The notes beneath the pieces are model-generated. The model was given only the letters and a program-made list of their open reading frames with translations. It searched no databases and was not told the origin of the DNA. This document shows positions 1 through 10,140 of a stretch of DNA of 64,000 bases, in pieces (within the stretch, counting starts at the first letter, position 1; every line of letters begins with the position of its first letter). Position numbers and translations under genes: made by a program. The stretch is from Onchidella celtica (taxonomy: Eukaryota; Mollusca; Gastropoda; Systellommatophora; Onchidiidae): positions 30,670,413-30,734,412 of the forward strand of contig OZ007574.1 in NCBI GenBank assembly GCA_963931925.1, given 5' to 3'.

Positions 1-968
1 TTCGTTGACCCACCTAAGCATGCTTTAAACTTTGGCGACTGTGGGTTGTTTATAATTTTATCTATACTACATATATTTATGGACTTGAGATTTTTCGTTG
101 CAAAAGGCTTCTGAACCACTCAACATTCAGACTTCAAATTTTATATGGTGCATCAGAATGGATGTAAGGGTGCACAGTTTTTAATAGAAGTCTCAAATCA
201 GTGTTTTTTTTTGTATTGGAAATTTATTGTTTCACCATCATTTAGATCTATTTCGAGCAGATTTCGAGTCATGGTTCGCCATTTTAAGGTTTCGTTATCA
301 CTTCCTGCGATGTGTTCACTATCAAACACACTATCCGTGCGCAAATCATGCTGTTGTACGGGATGCGCAGGGTGTCAACTCACAAAGGCAGAGCAGTAAG
401 ACTTATTTAAAAACAAACAAACAAAAATAAAATAAACAAATAGGAACAGGCCAGATGAAGCAGGTCCATAATAACCACCCAGAACTGAAACCAATATTCA
501 AACCGATTTATCCCGGGCAGGGCCGGGGACCTCAGCTAGTTATAGATAAATGTTAAGGAAACACTGCTCATTGCAGCTGTCATGAGACAAACAATTCAAC
601 AACGAGCCGCGCCTTCTTCTATATCAGGTTAGCGTTTCTTAATCTGACAGAAAATACATCTAGATCTACATTAATAATAGTAGAAATTAAAAGAAACTGA
701 TTGATAAGATCAAAACCTATATTTTCTAGCAACGTTTCACAATTTGTCGCCAGATTCCCTCTTGTGATAAAAAAAATTATCAGTTTCTGGAAAGTTTGAC
801 TTTCAGTAATGCTTAGCTCAAGGGCATTTGAACCATGTCTCTCTCCCCCCCCCCCCCAAACCGCCCTCAAAATAACATTTTTTTAAACATCATCCTGTGG
901 CTAATTTTCAAGAAAGTTGTTTTGGCCTAGTCACCAAGTGAAGGGGGCTATAAGTATTAGCCTACCTC
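1..968. other. Non-coding stretch, nothing recognised
   Basis: Only short chance reading frames are present. A run of about 14 C residues lies near 846-859. I see no repeat shared with the rest of the window before 969. Confidence 0.5.
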
Positions 969-997
969 GCCCTAATGCTAACCCTAATCCTAACTAC
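969..997. repeat. Short CCCTAA-like tract
   Basis: Imperfect CCCTAA-type units (taatgctaaccctaatccta) occur here and again, almost word for word, near 27271-27292. They resemble the TTAGGG telomere repeat used by many animals but are too short and impure to be a telomere. They read more naturally as part of a dispersed repeat. Confidence 0.5.
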
Positions 998-1125
998 CGG
1001 CGCTGCACTGTGGCGACGACGTGGCTACTCCAGTTGTAACTGGGCTGCAATGATACCAAGGCGAATTTCCCAAATGGGGTTAAAGAAACATACAAAATAC
1101 AAAAAAACAAACAAACCCAACTTTC
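985..1125 (+). mobile_element. SINE 3' tail fragment (tail type B)
   Basis: About 140 bp match the 3' portions of the SINEs at 32734-33202 (minus) and 49520-49975 (plus). The shared landmarks are ctgtggcgacgacgtg, gtaactgggctgcaatga, tttcccaaatggg and acaaaatac before an A-rich end. The tRNA-like head and the body are missing, so this is a 5'-truncated copy or an independent copy of the tail. Confidence 0.75.
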
Positions 1126-1425
1126 CATACACAACAAAAAAAAAAACGGTGCAAGCAAAACCAATGTGGCCATACCGGTGCTTAAAGTCTCTCAATAATT
1201 TTAAATCATTATTTAGACTGCCCTCTCCCCCCTAACCCCCATCCTATCTCCCCAACCTCCCACTCCCATCCTTCAAAATAATTTATTGTTACCACAACCA
1301 CGTTTTAGTAGGCTTATGCTGAGCAGGTTGTTGGTGTTATCATTCTGGTAGGGTCCTCTTCTGTTATATTATTCTGTTCTATTCCGCCTATCATCTTGTT
1401 TTTTTTCCTAACATAGTATGACCAG
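1126..1425. other. Low-complexity C/T-rich non-coding DNA
   Basis: A pyrimidine-rich stretch follows the SINE tail. No frame, RNA gene or repeat shared with other places was seen. Confidence 0.4.
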
Positions 1426-1792
1426 GGCATGGTAGTCTAGGTACGGTGCTCGCCTTTCTGCCTTTCTTGCCGAAGGTACCGGGTTCGATCCCCGGTCAGT
1501 GCAGACATGCTGGAATTTTTTTCTGAGAAAAAAAAAAAATCCTGTCCAGTCTTCTTGGATAAGGACGAAAAACTCGGAGGGCCCGTGTGCACATTCGGCA
1601 CGTTAAAGATACCTCGGCAGTTGAAAGTCAAGAAGAGAGAGGCCGAACTAGGTCGCTCCCAGGACTAAATTCTTAAAAAACTCATCCCTACCACAAAAAC
1701 ACACAGAAAGAAGAACAAGAAAAATAGAAAGAAGAAAAGTGAGGTGTAAATGCCAAGGGCAGAGAACTTCCTCCTAATATTAAGACCTAAAC
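1426..1792 (+). mobile_element. tRNA-derived SINE, tail type A
   Basis: The head is tRNA-like, with an A-box region (tggtagtctagg) near 1430 and a B box (gggttcgatcccc) at 1481-1493. These are the internal RNA polymerase III promoter elements. The body carries the family landmarks gataaggacgaaaaactc, gggcccgtgtgcac and acgttaaagatacc. The 3' end is an A-rich stretch followed by gtgaggtgtaaatgccaag and cttcctcctaa. The same head and body occur at 6868, 32734, 40972, 45522 and 49520. Mobilisation by a LINE reverse transcriptase is the rule for such elements; which LINE is unknown here. Confidence 0.9.
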
Positions 1793-2279
1793 ACAGCATA
1801 ATGTGACCGCTATCGTCTCGACGTGATTTCTCCAAACTCAGACTCATATTCAAACTAGAACGTAATATATTATGCTGCTTTGGTCTTTGAGTCACTGCAA
1901 AATCTCCATGTAAATGTGTACCCGCCAGTAGTAGTGGTAGCTGATACACCACTGAATTAAGACACATGCCAAGACAAAGCAAAGACTTGGTTGTGAGGGC
2001 ACGTACAGAGCAGACATTGCATGAATAGCTCAGTGGGTTTTCGAGTCTCATACATAAAAATAGCCAGACTATTAACATAACTTAGAGGGACAGAATGGCA
2101 AGCAAAAAGCTACATTAATTTTGTATGGAGCGGTTCGGGACAGGATAACATAAACAGAGAGAGAATGCGAAGGTGTGGAACTGCAGTGGTACGGGCAGAG
2201 ATTGAGGACAATCCGTGCTGTAAATGAACCGTGGTTGTTAGTTCTAACGGGTGCTTGTGTTCCCCGCTACTGCATTACT
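1793..2279. other. Non-coding; tRNA-like box fragment
   Basis: Nothing coding is seen. At about 2025-2056 a perfect A-box-like string (tagctcagtggg) is followed at once by a B-box-like string (ttttcgagtctc), as in a tRNA with its anticodon arm deleted. It is too short to call a tRNA. Confidence 0.35.
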
Positions 2280-2712
2280 ACTGAAAGCAGTGGCGGACCT
2301 ACATTTTTGGGACCCTGATGCTTGAGCTCAGTTGTGGGGCCCCTTTACAACCAGCAACAATAGAGCAACATGCAAAATTCACTCATTAACTGACTCACTA
2401 CTATAAGCCGCTCTGAGCGGTTCATCCGAAAAAACACTTCGTCCATAGTATAATACACAAAAATATATGGGAGAAATGTTATTTCGTTTAATATTTATTT
2501 CCAGTAATTAGACATTTTTCTATATTTCTCAAGCTCCCATGCAGCAATATTATTATACCCGATCATCATCCTTCACAGAAGGCAGGATGAAAGACACTTG
2601 CTGGAAGTGAATCAGTTAGAAAAAGTGTCTTCAGGGCTCCTCCGGGATTAGGGGCGCTGAAGCTAAGCTTCGTTAGTTTCATAGTAGATCTAGATCCGCC
2701 ACTGACTGAAAG
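2280..2712. mobile_element. hAT-type MITE with perfect 8-bp target duplication
   Basis: The element spans 2288-2704 (417 bp). Its ends are inverted repeats, CAGTGGCGGACCTA at the left and the complement of CAGTGGCGGATCTA at the right. It is flanked on both sides by actgaaag (2280-2287 and 2705-2712). An 8-bp duplication and CAG-type ends are the signature of the hAT superfamily. There is no transposase, so it is non-autonomous. A second element is inserted at 2389-2616. A related copy without that insert lies at 9698-9884. Confidence 0.88.
2389..2616. mobile_element. Small inverted-repeat transposon nested in the hAT MITE
   Basis: This 228-bp insert begins actgactcac and ends gtgaatcagt, which are inverted copies of each other with one mismatch in ten. 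It is flanked by TA on both sides, or by TTAA (left) and TTAG (right). The related hAT copy at 9698-9884 lacks it and reads straight through the site, so that copy serves as an empty site. Inside is a 13-base palindrome, ccgctctgagcgg. A relative of its left end lies at 7866-7920, also preceded by TTAA. The superfamily is undecided: TA would suggest Tc1/mariner, TTAA would suggest piggyBac. Confidence 0.75.
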
Positions 2713-3059
2713 TACCGGCCAGAAGTACTGGGAACTTGTTGAAGTAGAAAAGTAATATTCCTACAGGTAATTGTCTTCGCTGTGGTCCTGTTTGTTATCA
2801 TTATCGTCATGACTATTTTTGTTTTTGTAATAGAGCTATCATGGTAGTTATGCCACTCTTGAATGTACAATAGAAATGTGCCTGGAATTACGAAACAATA
2901 CAAAATATGATGTTAGATAAAAAAAAAAGGTGTTCAAGCAGAGAAATAATGGGCTGACTGTGTTGATGTAGATGAAGTTATCGGAGAGGAGTATTATTGA
3001 ATGAACTAAAATGGTTATTCCCTTTGCAGAGCTCGTTCACTCACTAATTCACAACCTTA
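2713..3059. other. Non-coding stretch
   Basis: No frame, RNA gene or repeat recognised. Confidence 0.4.
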
Positions 3060-3161
3060 CTCACCCACTCACTCACTCATCCACTACCTACTAACCTACT
3101 TACCTACTTACCTACGTAGGTACGTACCTACCTATCCACTTAATGAAGCAAGCAAGCAAGC

Positions 3162-3230
<69 letters not shown>
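3060..3230. repeat. Tetranucleotide microsatellites, mainly (CTAA)n
   Basis: Degenerate (CACT)n and (CTAC)n runs lead into a pure (CTAA)n array from about 3163 to 3230. Confidence 0.95.
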
Positions 3231-4240
3231 CTCGTTTCTTCACCAAATATAAAAATAACAACAATAAAAAGGATTCATTTCACACTAAACAAGTTATCAA
3301 ACGAAACAGCACTCAAAATTAATTAACCCTTTGGATTACAGCTATGATGCCATAACCACGGCACTTACACTCGTACCAACGGCAGACAGGAAAACATTCC
3401 TACACAAGGGATCTTGTGGCGAGAACACAAGAACATTCCTAAAAGCTAACAATTTACACAGAAACAGACCACTTACATTAACCTTAAAGGGACCACAGCA
3501 ATCTGTACAAAAATAATTAAAAAAAAAATAATAAAAAACTAAGATTTTAGAATAATTATGGGTATAATTGTCTTCTCGGTTTCAAACACAAAAATAGGGT
3601 GTCACAAACACGATAACCTGTTATTGTAAGTATGTACGCAGAAAATAAAAATAAAAGGAGGATGAGAACAAAAAGATAACCTGCAAGAATAATTAATCAT
3701 AATCAAATAAAGCTGTTGTCAAGGAGCATGTCGGGAGGAGCTCTCCAGCTCTGGAGTAACCAAAGGCTTTAAAATACGTACCCTTAGAAAAAACACAAAA
3801 AAACTTCGGGGACGTACGTACTTGTAATAACATAATAACATCCAACACGATAATACTCGCACGGCTAGTCTAACGTTATGCAGGCCGAACCCCAAAATCA
3901 TGAGAAATATCTTACCTTCTTGCACACCCGACCACTTCAACTGACCACAGTCCAGTACGAAAGAACTACGGCTTTGGGTGATAGTTTAGGTCTTATTTGG
4001 TTTCCAATGTAAATATCAACAAATCAGAATTGTCCACCACTCGTAACACAGGATTTCTGAACAAGTCTTATAAAAATTATTACATCTATATGAGATGTAC
4101 ATATCCCTTTAAGTGTTCAGAGAATGTGCTATCACAATTATTTGTTTCTAACTTCCCCCAACTTTGTACTTCTCAATTTCTGTACAGGTTGGACAACAAT
4201 GTTCCAAATGAATAAATAAAAAGATAAATAATTAAATATA
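3231..4240. other. Non-coding stretch
   Basis: Only short chance frames are seen. The reading frames at 3331-3516 and 3719-3940 show no domain or motif. Confidence 0.4.
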
Positions 4241-4505
4241 TCAGTGGAAAGGAAAATGGTCAAGAAATAGATTTAAAAAAAATAGATAATCAAATAACTA
4301 ATAAATAATTGTAAAATAAATAAATAAATAAATAAAATAAATAAATAAATAAATAAAATAAATAAATAAATAAAAAGTAGGTAAACACCGTTATATAAAT
4401 GAATGAGTAAATTAATATGTAAATAAATTATTTAATTATGAATGAATTCAAAAATGAATAAGTAAATAAATAAACAAATAATAAATACATAAATAAATAA
4501 ACGTA
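4241..4505. repeat. A+T-rich (AAAT)n microsatellite region
   Basis: AAAT units with variable spacing, densest at 4313-4376 and again at 4440-4500. Confidence 0.9.
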
Positions 4506-4613
4506 TGAATATATTTTATTTTGATATGAAATGTATCTCGCTGTATATAAGCGACGGCTGGCTCACTTCACGGTCAAGACTTAGTGTCCCATTAGTTGAC
4601 ACTCAATGGCAGG

Positions 4614-4781
4614 ACCAGCCGATTTTGATTGGCCAACTATTTGGATAGTGACATCACGATTTGAGTCTCATTGAGACCTCTCACACTGGCGAACTGTTGT
4701 TGTTTTCTTTTTCTCACTGAATCTCAATGTCGTAACGTCACTATCCAATTAGGTCTAGTCGTCCTATCAAAATTGGCTGGT
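4614..4781. repeat. Fold-back inverted repeat
   Basis: The left arm, 4614-4665, starts accagccgattttgattgg. The right arm, 4723-4781, is its inverted counterpart and ends caaaattggctggt. Both arms also hold ggatagtgac and its complement. The loop is about 57 bp. This arrangement fits a fold-back or MITE-type transposon. No target duplication was identified. Confidence 0.75.
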
Positions 4782-4808
4782 GCATGCCTAGGCTTGTAAG
4801 GGCTGACT

Positions 4809-5020
4809 GATACCCAAGACGAATCCATTCCTTCTCCCGCTATATAATGCCCATAAATGGCCCTCGTATAAATACGGTGAGCACTACTCTTTTTCGTTCA
4901 ATTATGAAGGGGAGTAGTGCGAATTGTTGCATTGTTGAAATGGATGAAACGCGCTCAAGTTGACGGACGGAATATGACGAATTGGTCCGTCTCGGTATCC
5001 TGTGTCTCGGCTGATACTTG
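4809..5020 (+). repeat. Dispersed repeat with TATA box, copy 1
   Basis: About 210 bp match 18803-19019 in the same orientation. Shared landmarks include cgtataaata, ctttttcgttcaattatg, gtgcgaattgtt, tatgacgaattg and cgtctcggtat. The strong TATA box at 4867-4874 makes it look like a promoter or a piece of an LTR. The element type is not identified. Confidence 0.75.
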
Positions 5021-5785
5021 ACGGTAGAAAATTATTAATTGTTAATATTATTCTAATTCCAGTTACTCATCAGTCCCACTTCCTTATCATATTACATTTG
5101 CCTATTGCAGTTATGAATTTTTATGAAATAACAAGCTAATTTCATTTAGATTGTCTTATTCTGTAGTCCTCAAAAATCACAAACCAAACATCTAGAAGTA
5201 AATCCTGGGTTTTTGATGATCGTAAATAGATAAATTAACGAAAACGAGCAGCCTTCTATCAACAATAGTTAACAGTGAATTCCACATTCCTCCTCAGCAC
5301 ACCGCAATTGGCCGCGTTTCCAAAGTTCCTTCACTACACAAGCTATTTTACTACTAAATTGTCTCTTCTCCTACTCCTTTTTCTTTTCTTTTTTCTTTTT
5401 CTCTTAAATTAATGATCCCAACTCAAGTCACTCACAAGTTACCCCTGCCCCACACCAACTTCCCCCCCCCCCCCGTTTTTGTCCACTAAATCCAGTGCCA
5501 ACGTGTGCAGTAATCTCTGCTGGAAAAAACCGCATTAATAGCAGGTCAGTCAATATCCATAATTTAATTCGCTAGCCTATCTCGACACTGAACAACCAGT
5601 ATCTTCATCCCCGGCTGGGTTGACGCACAATTAACACTTGCACTCCCCTCGCCATAAATTTGCAGACTTGACTCGAGTGACACGCTGAATCAATTACTGG
5701 GTAAGTTATTTAGTGGTGAGGTGCATCGGTGAACCCATTCTTAGTGCCTTCTCACGCTCCCTTTTAACAAGAAAATGAGTGTACA
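5021..5785. other. Non-coding stretch
   Basis: A T-rich tract lies near 5370-5405 and a C run near 5461-5475. Nothing else was recognised. Confidence 0.4.
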
Positions 5786-6033
5786 CGACCAAAGTTCTTG
5801 TTTGTTCCAACTCCACATTTTTGCACAAGTGAGAAATTCGATGTCAAACTTTTGCGGCTTTAGTATCATGATAAGGAGTTGGAATAAATCGGAACTGTGA
5901 AACAACTTGATAAGTGCCACAAAGCATTTTAAACAATTGTCAAAGTGTGCATTTGTTATAATTCTTCCGTATACTAAAAGAGCTCCAGTTTTTTTAGAAA
6001 ATGGAAATAGAACAAACTAGAACTAAGGCTGCG
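5786..6033. mobile_element. MITE with ~30-bp terminal inverted repeats, copy 1
   Basis: A 248-bp element whose left end (cttgtttgttccaactcc) is an imperfect inverted copy of its right end (ggaaatagaacaaactag, then aactaaggctgcg). A second copy lies in the opposite orientation at 47681-47937 and matches along the whole length, including gataagtgccacaa and cattttaaacaa. There is no coding capacity. Confidence 0.82.
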
Positions 6034-6758
6034 AGTACTCTCTGTGTGCAACGATGTCTTTTGGTCCATCTAATGCCAATTCACGGCTTTTCATTGTGTG
6101 TTTAACTCTTTGCTTGCTATTAGACAATGATATAACATCACATCTCTGAAAATCGATCATTATGAGGGCATTAAACATTATGTTTCTCTTCCCTGTCAAA
6201 GATGTCACCAAATAGATCCATCTGGTACATTCTGATCTGCGACCAGCTAGTGTAAAATCTGTATCAACGTTCACTTCTTTCACAATGTTTTGTAGAATGC
6301 AAAGAGAAAGGGGTTGTTTTCAACTTATTCCGCTGTAACTATTCGTCAATCAAAAACCAATTATCGCACAGGTATGTCAGTCTATCACAGCACACAGTGA
6401 TTTAAACGAAGTTTACCTGTTTATCTGATTATCTGTCTACGCATAATTTATTGTCATCTTTCTCTGTGGCGTACTGGCACTTCAACCACCCACGTTCCTT
6501 TTTTCGAGGATCAACTACGAAGTCGGACTTCTTCGGCATTTTCCGTTTATTGCTTGTGATCAGCAAACACTTCCTTCGCCCTTTCAGCTTTTTGTCTTTG
6601 CTGACAGTATAATTCTGTTTTACTACTTTCTTTTTCCCGTCTCTTTCAACTCATGTGCACTAGAAACATACCTCGTATCATGCCTCAGGCCAGTGATTTG
6701 AAAAAAAAACAACAACAGCTTAAAAGATAAAAGGAAAACAACACGGTATTTCAAAAGT
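6034..6758. other. Non-coding stretch
   Basis: No recognised feature. The 86-codon minus-strand frame at 6023-6283 overlaps the MITE end and shows no motif. Confidence 0.4.
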
Positions 6759-6824
6759 AAAAAAAAAAAAGGGGGGGGGAGGGGGGGGAGCAGATGGAAA
6801 AGAGAAAATGGGGGGGGGGGGGGA
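6759..6824 (+). repeat. Poly-A / poly-G purine tract
   Basis: Runs of A, then three G runs of 8 or more within 66 bp. The G-rich strand could form a G-quadruplex. Confidence 0.85.
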
Positions 6825-6867
6825 TTAAGCATAAAAAAAAAGATAAGTATGAGATCCAAATTAACAC

Positions 6868-7256
6868 AGGAGACACGTTGGTCCAGAGGCAAGTGCTCGC
6901 CTCTCAGGCCGAAGGTAACCTGTTCGATTCCCCCGTCGGTACAGGCATGTTGGAATTTTGAGGGAAAATTCCTGTCCCTGATCTTATGGTAGGTAGGATC
7001 GAGCATCCAGTCTTCTCTGATAAGGACGAAAAACTCCGAGGGCCCGTGTGCACGTTGCACACATTAAAGATACCAGACAGTTGAACATCGATGAGAGCAG
7101 ACCTAGCAAGGCCGCTGCCCAGGAAAAAAATAAAAAATAAAAATCCCAACCACAAAAAAACACACACAAAAAATAGTATTAAAAAAACAACAAAAAAACA
7201 CACGAAAAGTGAGACGTAAATGCCAAGAGCAGTGAATCTCCTAAAGTAAAGGCCCA
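6868..7256 (+). mobile_element. tRNA-derived SINE, tail type A
   Basis: The head reads acacgttggtccagaggcaa, with a B box (gttcgattccc) near 6921-6931. The body carries gataaggacgaaaaactc and gggcccgtgtgcacgttg. The 3' end has several A-rich tracts, then gtgagacgtaaatgccaaga and atctcctaaa, matching the tails at 1426 and 45522. Confidence 0.9.
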
Positions 7257-7333
7257 AAAAACATTCCAATATAAAAAATAGGATTTGATTTACTAGAAAT
7301 ATGACATATAATGAGAAATGAATATTATCCAAC

Positions 7334-7400
7334 ATTCTAACTTCATTATCCCACTTTCTAACTTCATTATCCCACTTTATCCCACTCTCTAACTTCACGC
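7334..7400. repeat. Short 21-bp tandem repeat
   Basis: The unit ctaacttcattatcccactt is repeated about three times with decay. Confidence 0.7.
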
Positions 7401-7411
7401 ATAAAGAAAGA

Positions 7412-7590
7412 CGGCTGTCTACTACTGTACTGTCTTCATCATCCAGGGAACCAGTGTTGACCATAAACATGGAACCCCCGCAGTCAGGAAACTGCTCACC
7501 TCTATCATCACCCAGGAAAGAAAGCATTGGGCTCCAGAGACTCCCTTCAATCAGAGCTGGATCATTGTTTGGGTAGGTGGGTGGCGACCC
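7412..7590 (-). CDS. Possible single exon of unknown protein (weak)
   Basis: On the minus strand an open frame follows a TAA near 7593 and runs to about 7412. Its product looks protein-like in composition: acidic and small residues, with FPDCGGSMFMV and TGSLDDEDSTVV. A possible 5' splice site (gtgaag) follows TTTCTTTATGC near 7405. The frame then runs on into the neighbouring SINE, so the whole 207-codon frame is not one gene. No family is recognised. It could be a true exon, a decayed one, or chance. Confidence 0.2.
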
Positions 7591-7865
7591 TTGTTAACGT
7601 TAAGAGATGGACTCACTCCGATGCCCAAAACATATATATGCACTGAGCCAGGGATCCGTTGGTTGATTAGTGAAGATAGGAAATGGCATGGGGAGATTGA
7701 AAAATATAGAAATTGTCCTTGCTACTGGCAAAGTAGAAGCACGGGGTGTTTGGATGTGACCTGCGATCGTTCTAGTGACTTCCAAACCTGCAAGCGAAGA
7801 CAAAAGGAGTCGTGGGCAAACTTGATGATAACGAGATCTGACAAGGATCGAGCCCAAAGCCGAAC
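7591..7865. other. Non-coding stretch
   Basis: Overlapping frames on both strands (7591-7869 and 7600-7905) show no motif. Nothing recognised. Confidence 0.35.
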
Positions 7866-7920
7866 TTAACTGACTCACTACCACAAGCCGCTCTGAGCGG
7901 TCCATCCGAAAAAAATACCT
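7866..7920 (+). mobile_element. Left end of an element related to the nested transposon
   Basis: After TTAA (7866-7869) the sequence matches 2390-2432: ctgactcacta, aagccgctctgagcggt, catccgaaaaaa. It includes the same 13-base palindrome. The right end was not found, so the element's length is unknown. Confidence 0.7.
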
Positions 7921-8091
7921 ACTTCAAGTAAAACATTACTCTGAGAAATAGTCCGCAACGTTTGGAACCTCTCCGCAAATGTGTCATTAAAAAAAAAGGC
8001 GGTTGCGAGTACTTTGGCTACATGGCTCGGATTGCTCCTGTCAAAGAAAGATATTGTTAACATTTACAGGTAAAAATACTATGACATAATA

Positions 8092-8265
8092 ATATTTCAG
8101 ATATGAATCTGTTACAGAATTCGATGAAACAGACAGCAGTTTTAAGTTTTCTGATCCTAATTTGAAAAGAGGACCAGGCACGTCAAAAGGAGTCACTGAC
8201 TTTAAAGATTTGCACCATGAGATAAGACCAGGGAGACTTTGTCAAAATAAGAATAGGAAACAGTA
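8092..8265 (+). CDS. Open segment of unknown origin (possible exon or transposase remnant)
   Basis: An acidic and then basic open frame of about 55 codons follows a splice-acceptor-like atatttcag (8091-8099) and ends in TAA at 8263-8265. It contains SVTEFDETDSSFKFSDPN and ends in LCQNKNRKQ. It lies 170 bp inside the transposon end at 7866, so it may be a remnant of that element's transposase. No family assignment is possible by eye. Confidence 0.2.
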
Positions 8266-8503
8266 AAAGGCATTTAAAATGATTAGTCAGTTAGACTCGG
8301 TTTTTGACAGTTGTTGTGCTCAACAGTTTCTATTTGTTGAAAATAAAGAAGAGGGTTGTTGGAGTTTTGGGGCCATGCCATTCAAATTTAGTAAATCGCA
8401 TTTAGATCTCAGCACCTGTCTAGTACTTTTACTCAACTCAGATCTTCAAAATACAAAATTTAAAAAAAAGCCAGACTTTGCTACATACAAATCATTTTTT
8501 TTT

Positions 8504-8642
8504 TGTGCCACATTTTGACTTGAGACCTTCAAAGGGCGATGTTTATTTGTTGTTTTTTTTTGGACGGATATCCTTTGTCAACACTAATTTTGATGATGAT
8601 GAAGACTTTGTTAACGAAGCAATCGCTTGGTATAGACAATAG
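8504..8642 (+). pseudogene. Possible mariner-type transposase C-terminal remnant (weak)
   Basis: The open frame contains DLRPSKGDVYLLF and then TNFDDDEDFVNEAIAWYRQ before TAG. In mariner transposases a D-L-A-P-S-D-x-x-L-F segment is followed about 10 residues later by an acidic F-x-D-D-E-x-V segment, and the order and spacing here resemble that. The match is partial and there are no supporting neighbours. Confidence 0.25.
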
Positions 8643-8660
8643 AGCACACATCTTCCTGTA

Positions 8661-9189
8661 GTAGAATAAGCCTGCAAACATAGCCAATGTAGGCCTACCA
8701 AGCTATCGTGTCATAAATTCAGAGAATTGGTTAGGAATGGAACGTACGAAAGGGCGGGGCATGATACTAGAGGAGGGTCGAGACCTGAGTCGTGGTCTTG
8801 TGCGAAAGAAGATTTCTGACACAAGCAGAGACGGGGTTAAGATGTCGCAGGTAAGACAGCATACACATTTGTTCATGTTTGAGAGCCACGGGGGCCTCTC
8901 TACGTGTGTATTAAAACAATAATGATGTGTTGTTGGTGAAAACACGGGCGCCCGAGCCAAGAGGTCCAGAGAGAGCTACAGGGCTGATCGGGTGAACTTC
9001 GGGCTCAACAGAACGGGACCTAGAGGAAACAAACATACAGGGGGAGAGAACTCGGGTCTGTAGCAGGCTGGATAAACATGGCGGAGAACGAGTTCCCGTC
9101 TTGACTCGACAGTTATCCCCCGTATCTGACACGGAGCTGAACCAGGTCCAGAGGAAGACGTTGGAGATAAGGATTTTGTGGGGAGATAC
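8661..9189. other. Non-coding stretch
   Basis: No recognised feature. Short frames on both strands overlap one another and show no motif. Confidence 0.4.
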
Positions 9190-9396
9190 GGGCAGCGTCC
9201 CGGGAAGGACTAGAATTTTTCTACGTGATGGCACGAACTCTGTGTAGGTGTGTGTGTATGTGTAAGTTTGTGTGCGTGCATGACAGTGCATGCGGTTGTT
9301 TGCGTGCGTGTGTTTAGCGAGGACGCGATAGGAATGAAATTGAACGCTCTATGAGACGTCGAGATAAGTAAAGGAAGATGGGACTTAGGTGGAAAT

Positions 9397-9507
9397 CGGA
9401 GTGTATTTCCACGTAATGGTATGACCAGGAAAGCGGAGTGTATTTCCACGTATTGGTATGACCAGGAGAGCGGAGTGTATTTCCACGTAATGGCGTGACC
9501 AGTATAG
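9397..9507. repeat. 37-bp tandem repeat, three copies
   Basis: Copies at 9397-9433, 9434-9470 and 9471-9507, each beginning cggagtgtatttccacgta. They differ at only a few positions. Confidence 0.95.
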
Positions 9508-9697
9508 TGTACATCTGCTCATCTGCTTATTTGCATGTGTGTGTGTGATTATGTGTGTGTTTGTTTGTGTGTGTTTGTTTCAAAAGGAAGAGTGAAGCAA
9601 GGAATAGAACTGAACGCCAAATGAGACACCTGGATAAGTAAAACAAGATTGAACATTGTTTGAAATGGGAAAGTGTTTCTAAATTCTACTTAATGGC

Positions 9698-9884
9698 CGG
9701 TGTCGGATCTACTAGAGCTGTCAAATTAATAAAGCTTAAGCTTCATGGCCCCTAATCCCGGAAAGGCCCTGAAGAAACTCTTTTTAATGAGTGAATTTTG
9801 GATGTTGTCCTATAGTTGATGGTTGCAAAAGGGCCCCATGGCAGTCCAAGTTTCAGGGTCCCAAAAAATGTCGGCCCACCACCG
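9698..9884. mobile_element. hAT-type MITE, short copy
   Basis: Inverted relative of the element at 2288-2704. Its ends are cggtgtcggatcta and the complement of cggtggtgggccgac. Internal matches include gggaccctg, ggggccc, attcactcattaa, tcttcagggc and cgggattaggggc, read on the minus strand. It lacks the 228-bp nested insert. No clear 8-bp duplication remains. Confidence 0.8.
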
Positions 9885-10140
9885 GGTATAAAGGGGAAGA
9901 ATCAGGAATAGAATTAAACGCCAAATGAGACACCAAGATAGGTGGAACCTTGTTTGAAAAAGGGAAGTGTTTCTAAATTCTACATACTGGCATGAACAAA
10001 GTACATCTGCATGTGTGTATGTGTTTATATGTGCGCGTGTCTGTGTGTACTTGTGTGAATTGTGTATGATGTTTGTTTTGTGTACGTGTCTAAACAGAAA
10101 GAGAACAGAACTGGATCTGTTAAGAAGACAACAGGATAAG

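Larger units (their letters stand above)
9190..10140. repeat. Degenerate ~190-200-bp tandem array, split by a MITE
   Basis: Landmarks recur in the same order: gaacgc, aaatgagacacc, gataagtaaa or gataggt, then gggaaagtgtttctaaattc, then a TG-rich tract. Copies begin near 9330, 9600, 9905 and, weakly, 10092; a partial one ends near 9240. The first copy contains an internal 37-bp triplication at 9397-9507. The second copy is interrupted by the MITE at 9698-9884. Confidence 0.7.

Noticed and set aside
969-997. CCCTAA units considered as telomere or interstitial telomere
   Set aside because: Too few and impure; similar strings lie inside a dispersed repeat elsewhere in the window.
1665-2078. 137-codon minus-strand frame
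   Set aside because: Its C-terminal half is the antisense of the SINE's A-rich 3' region; the rest shows no motif.
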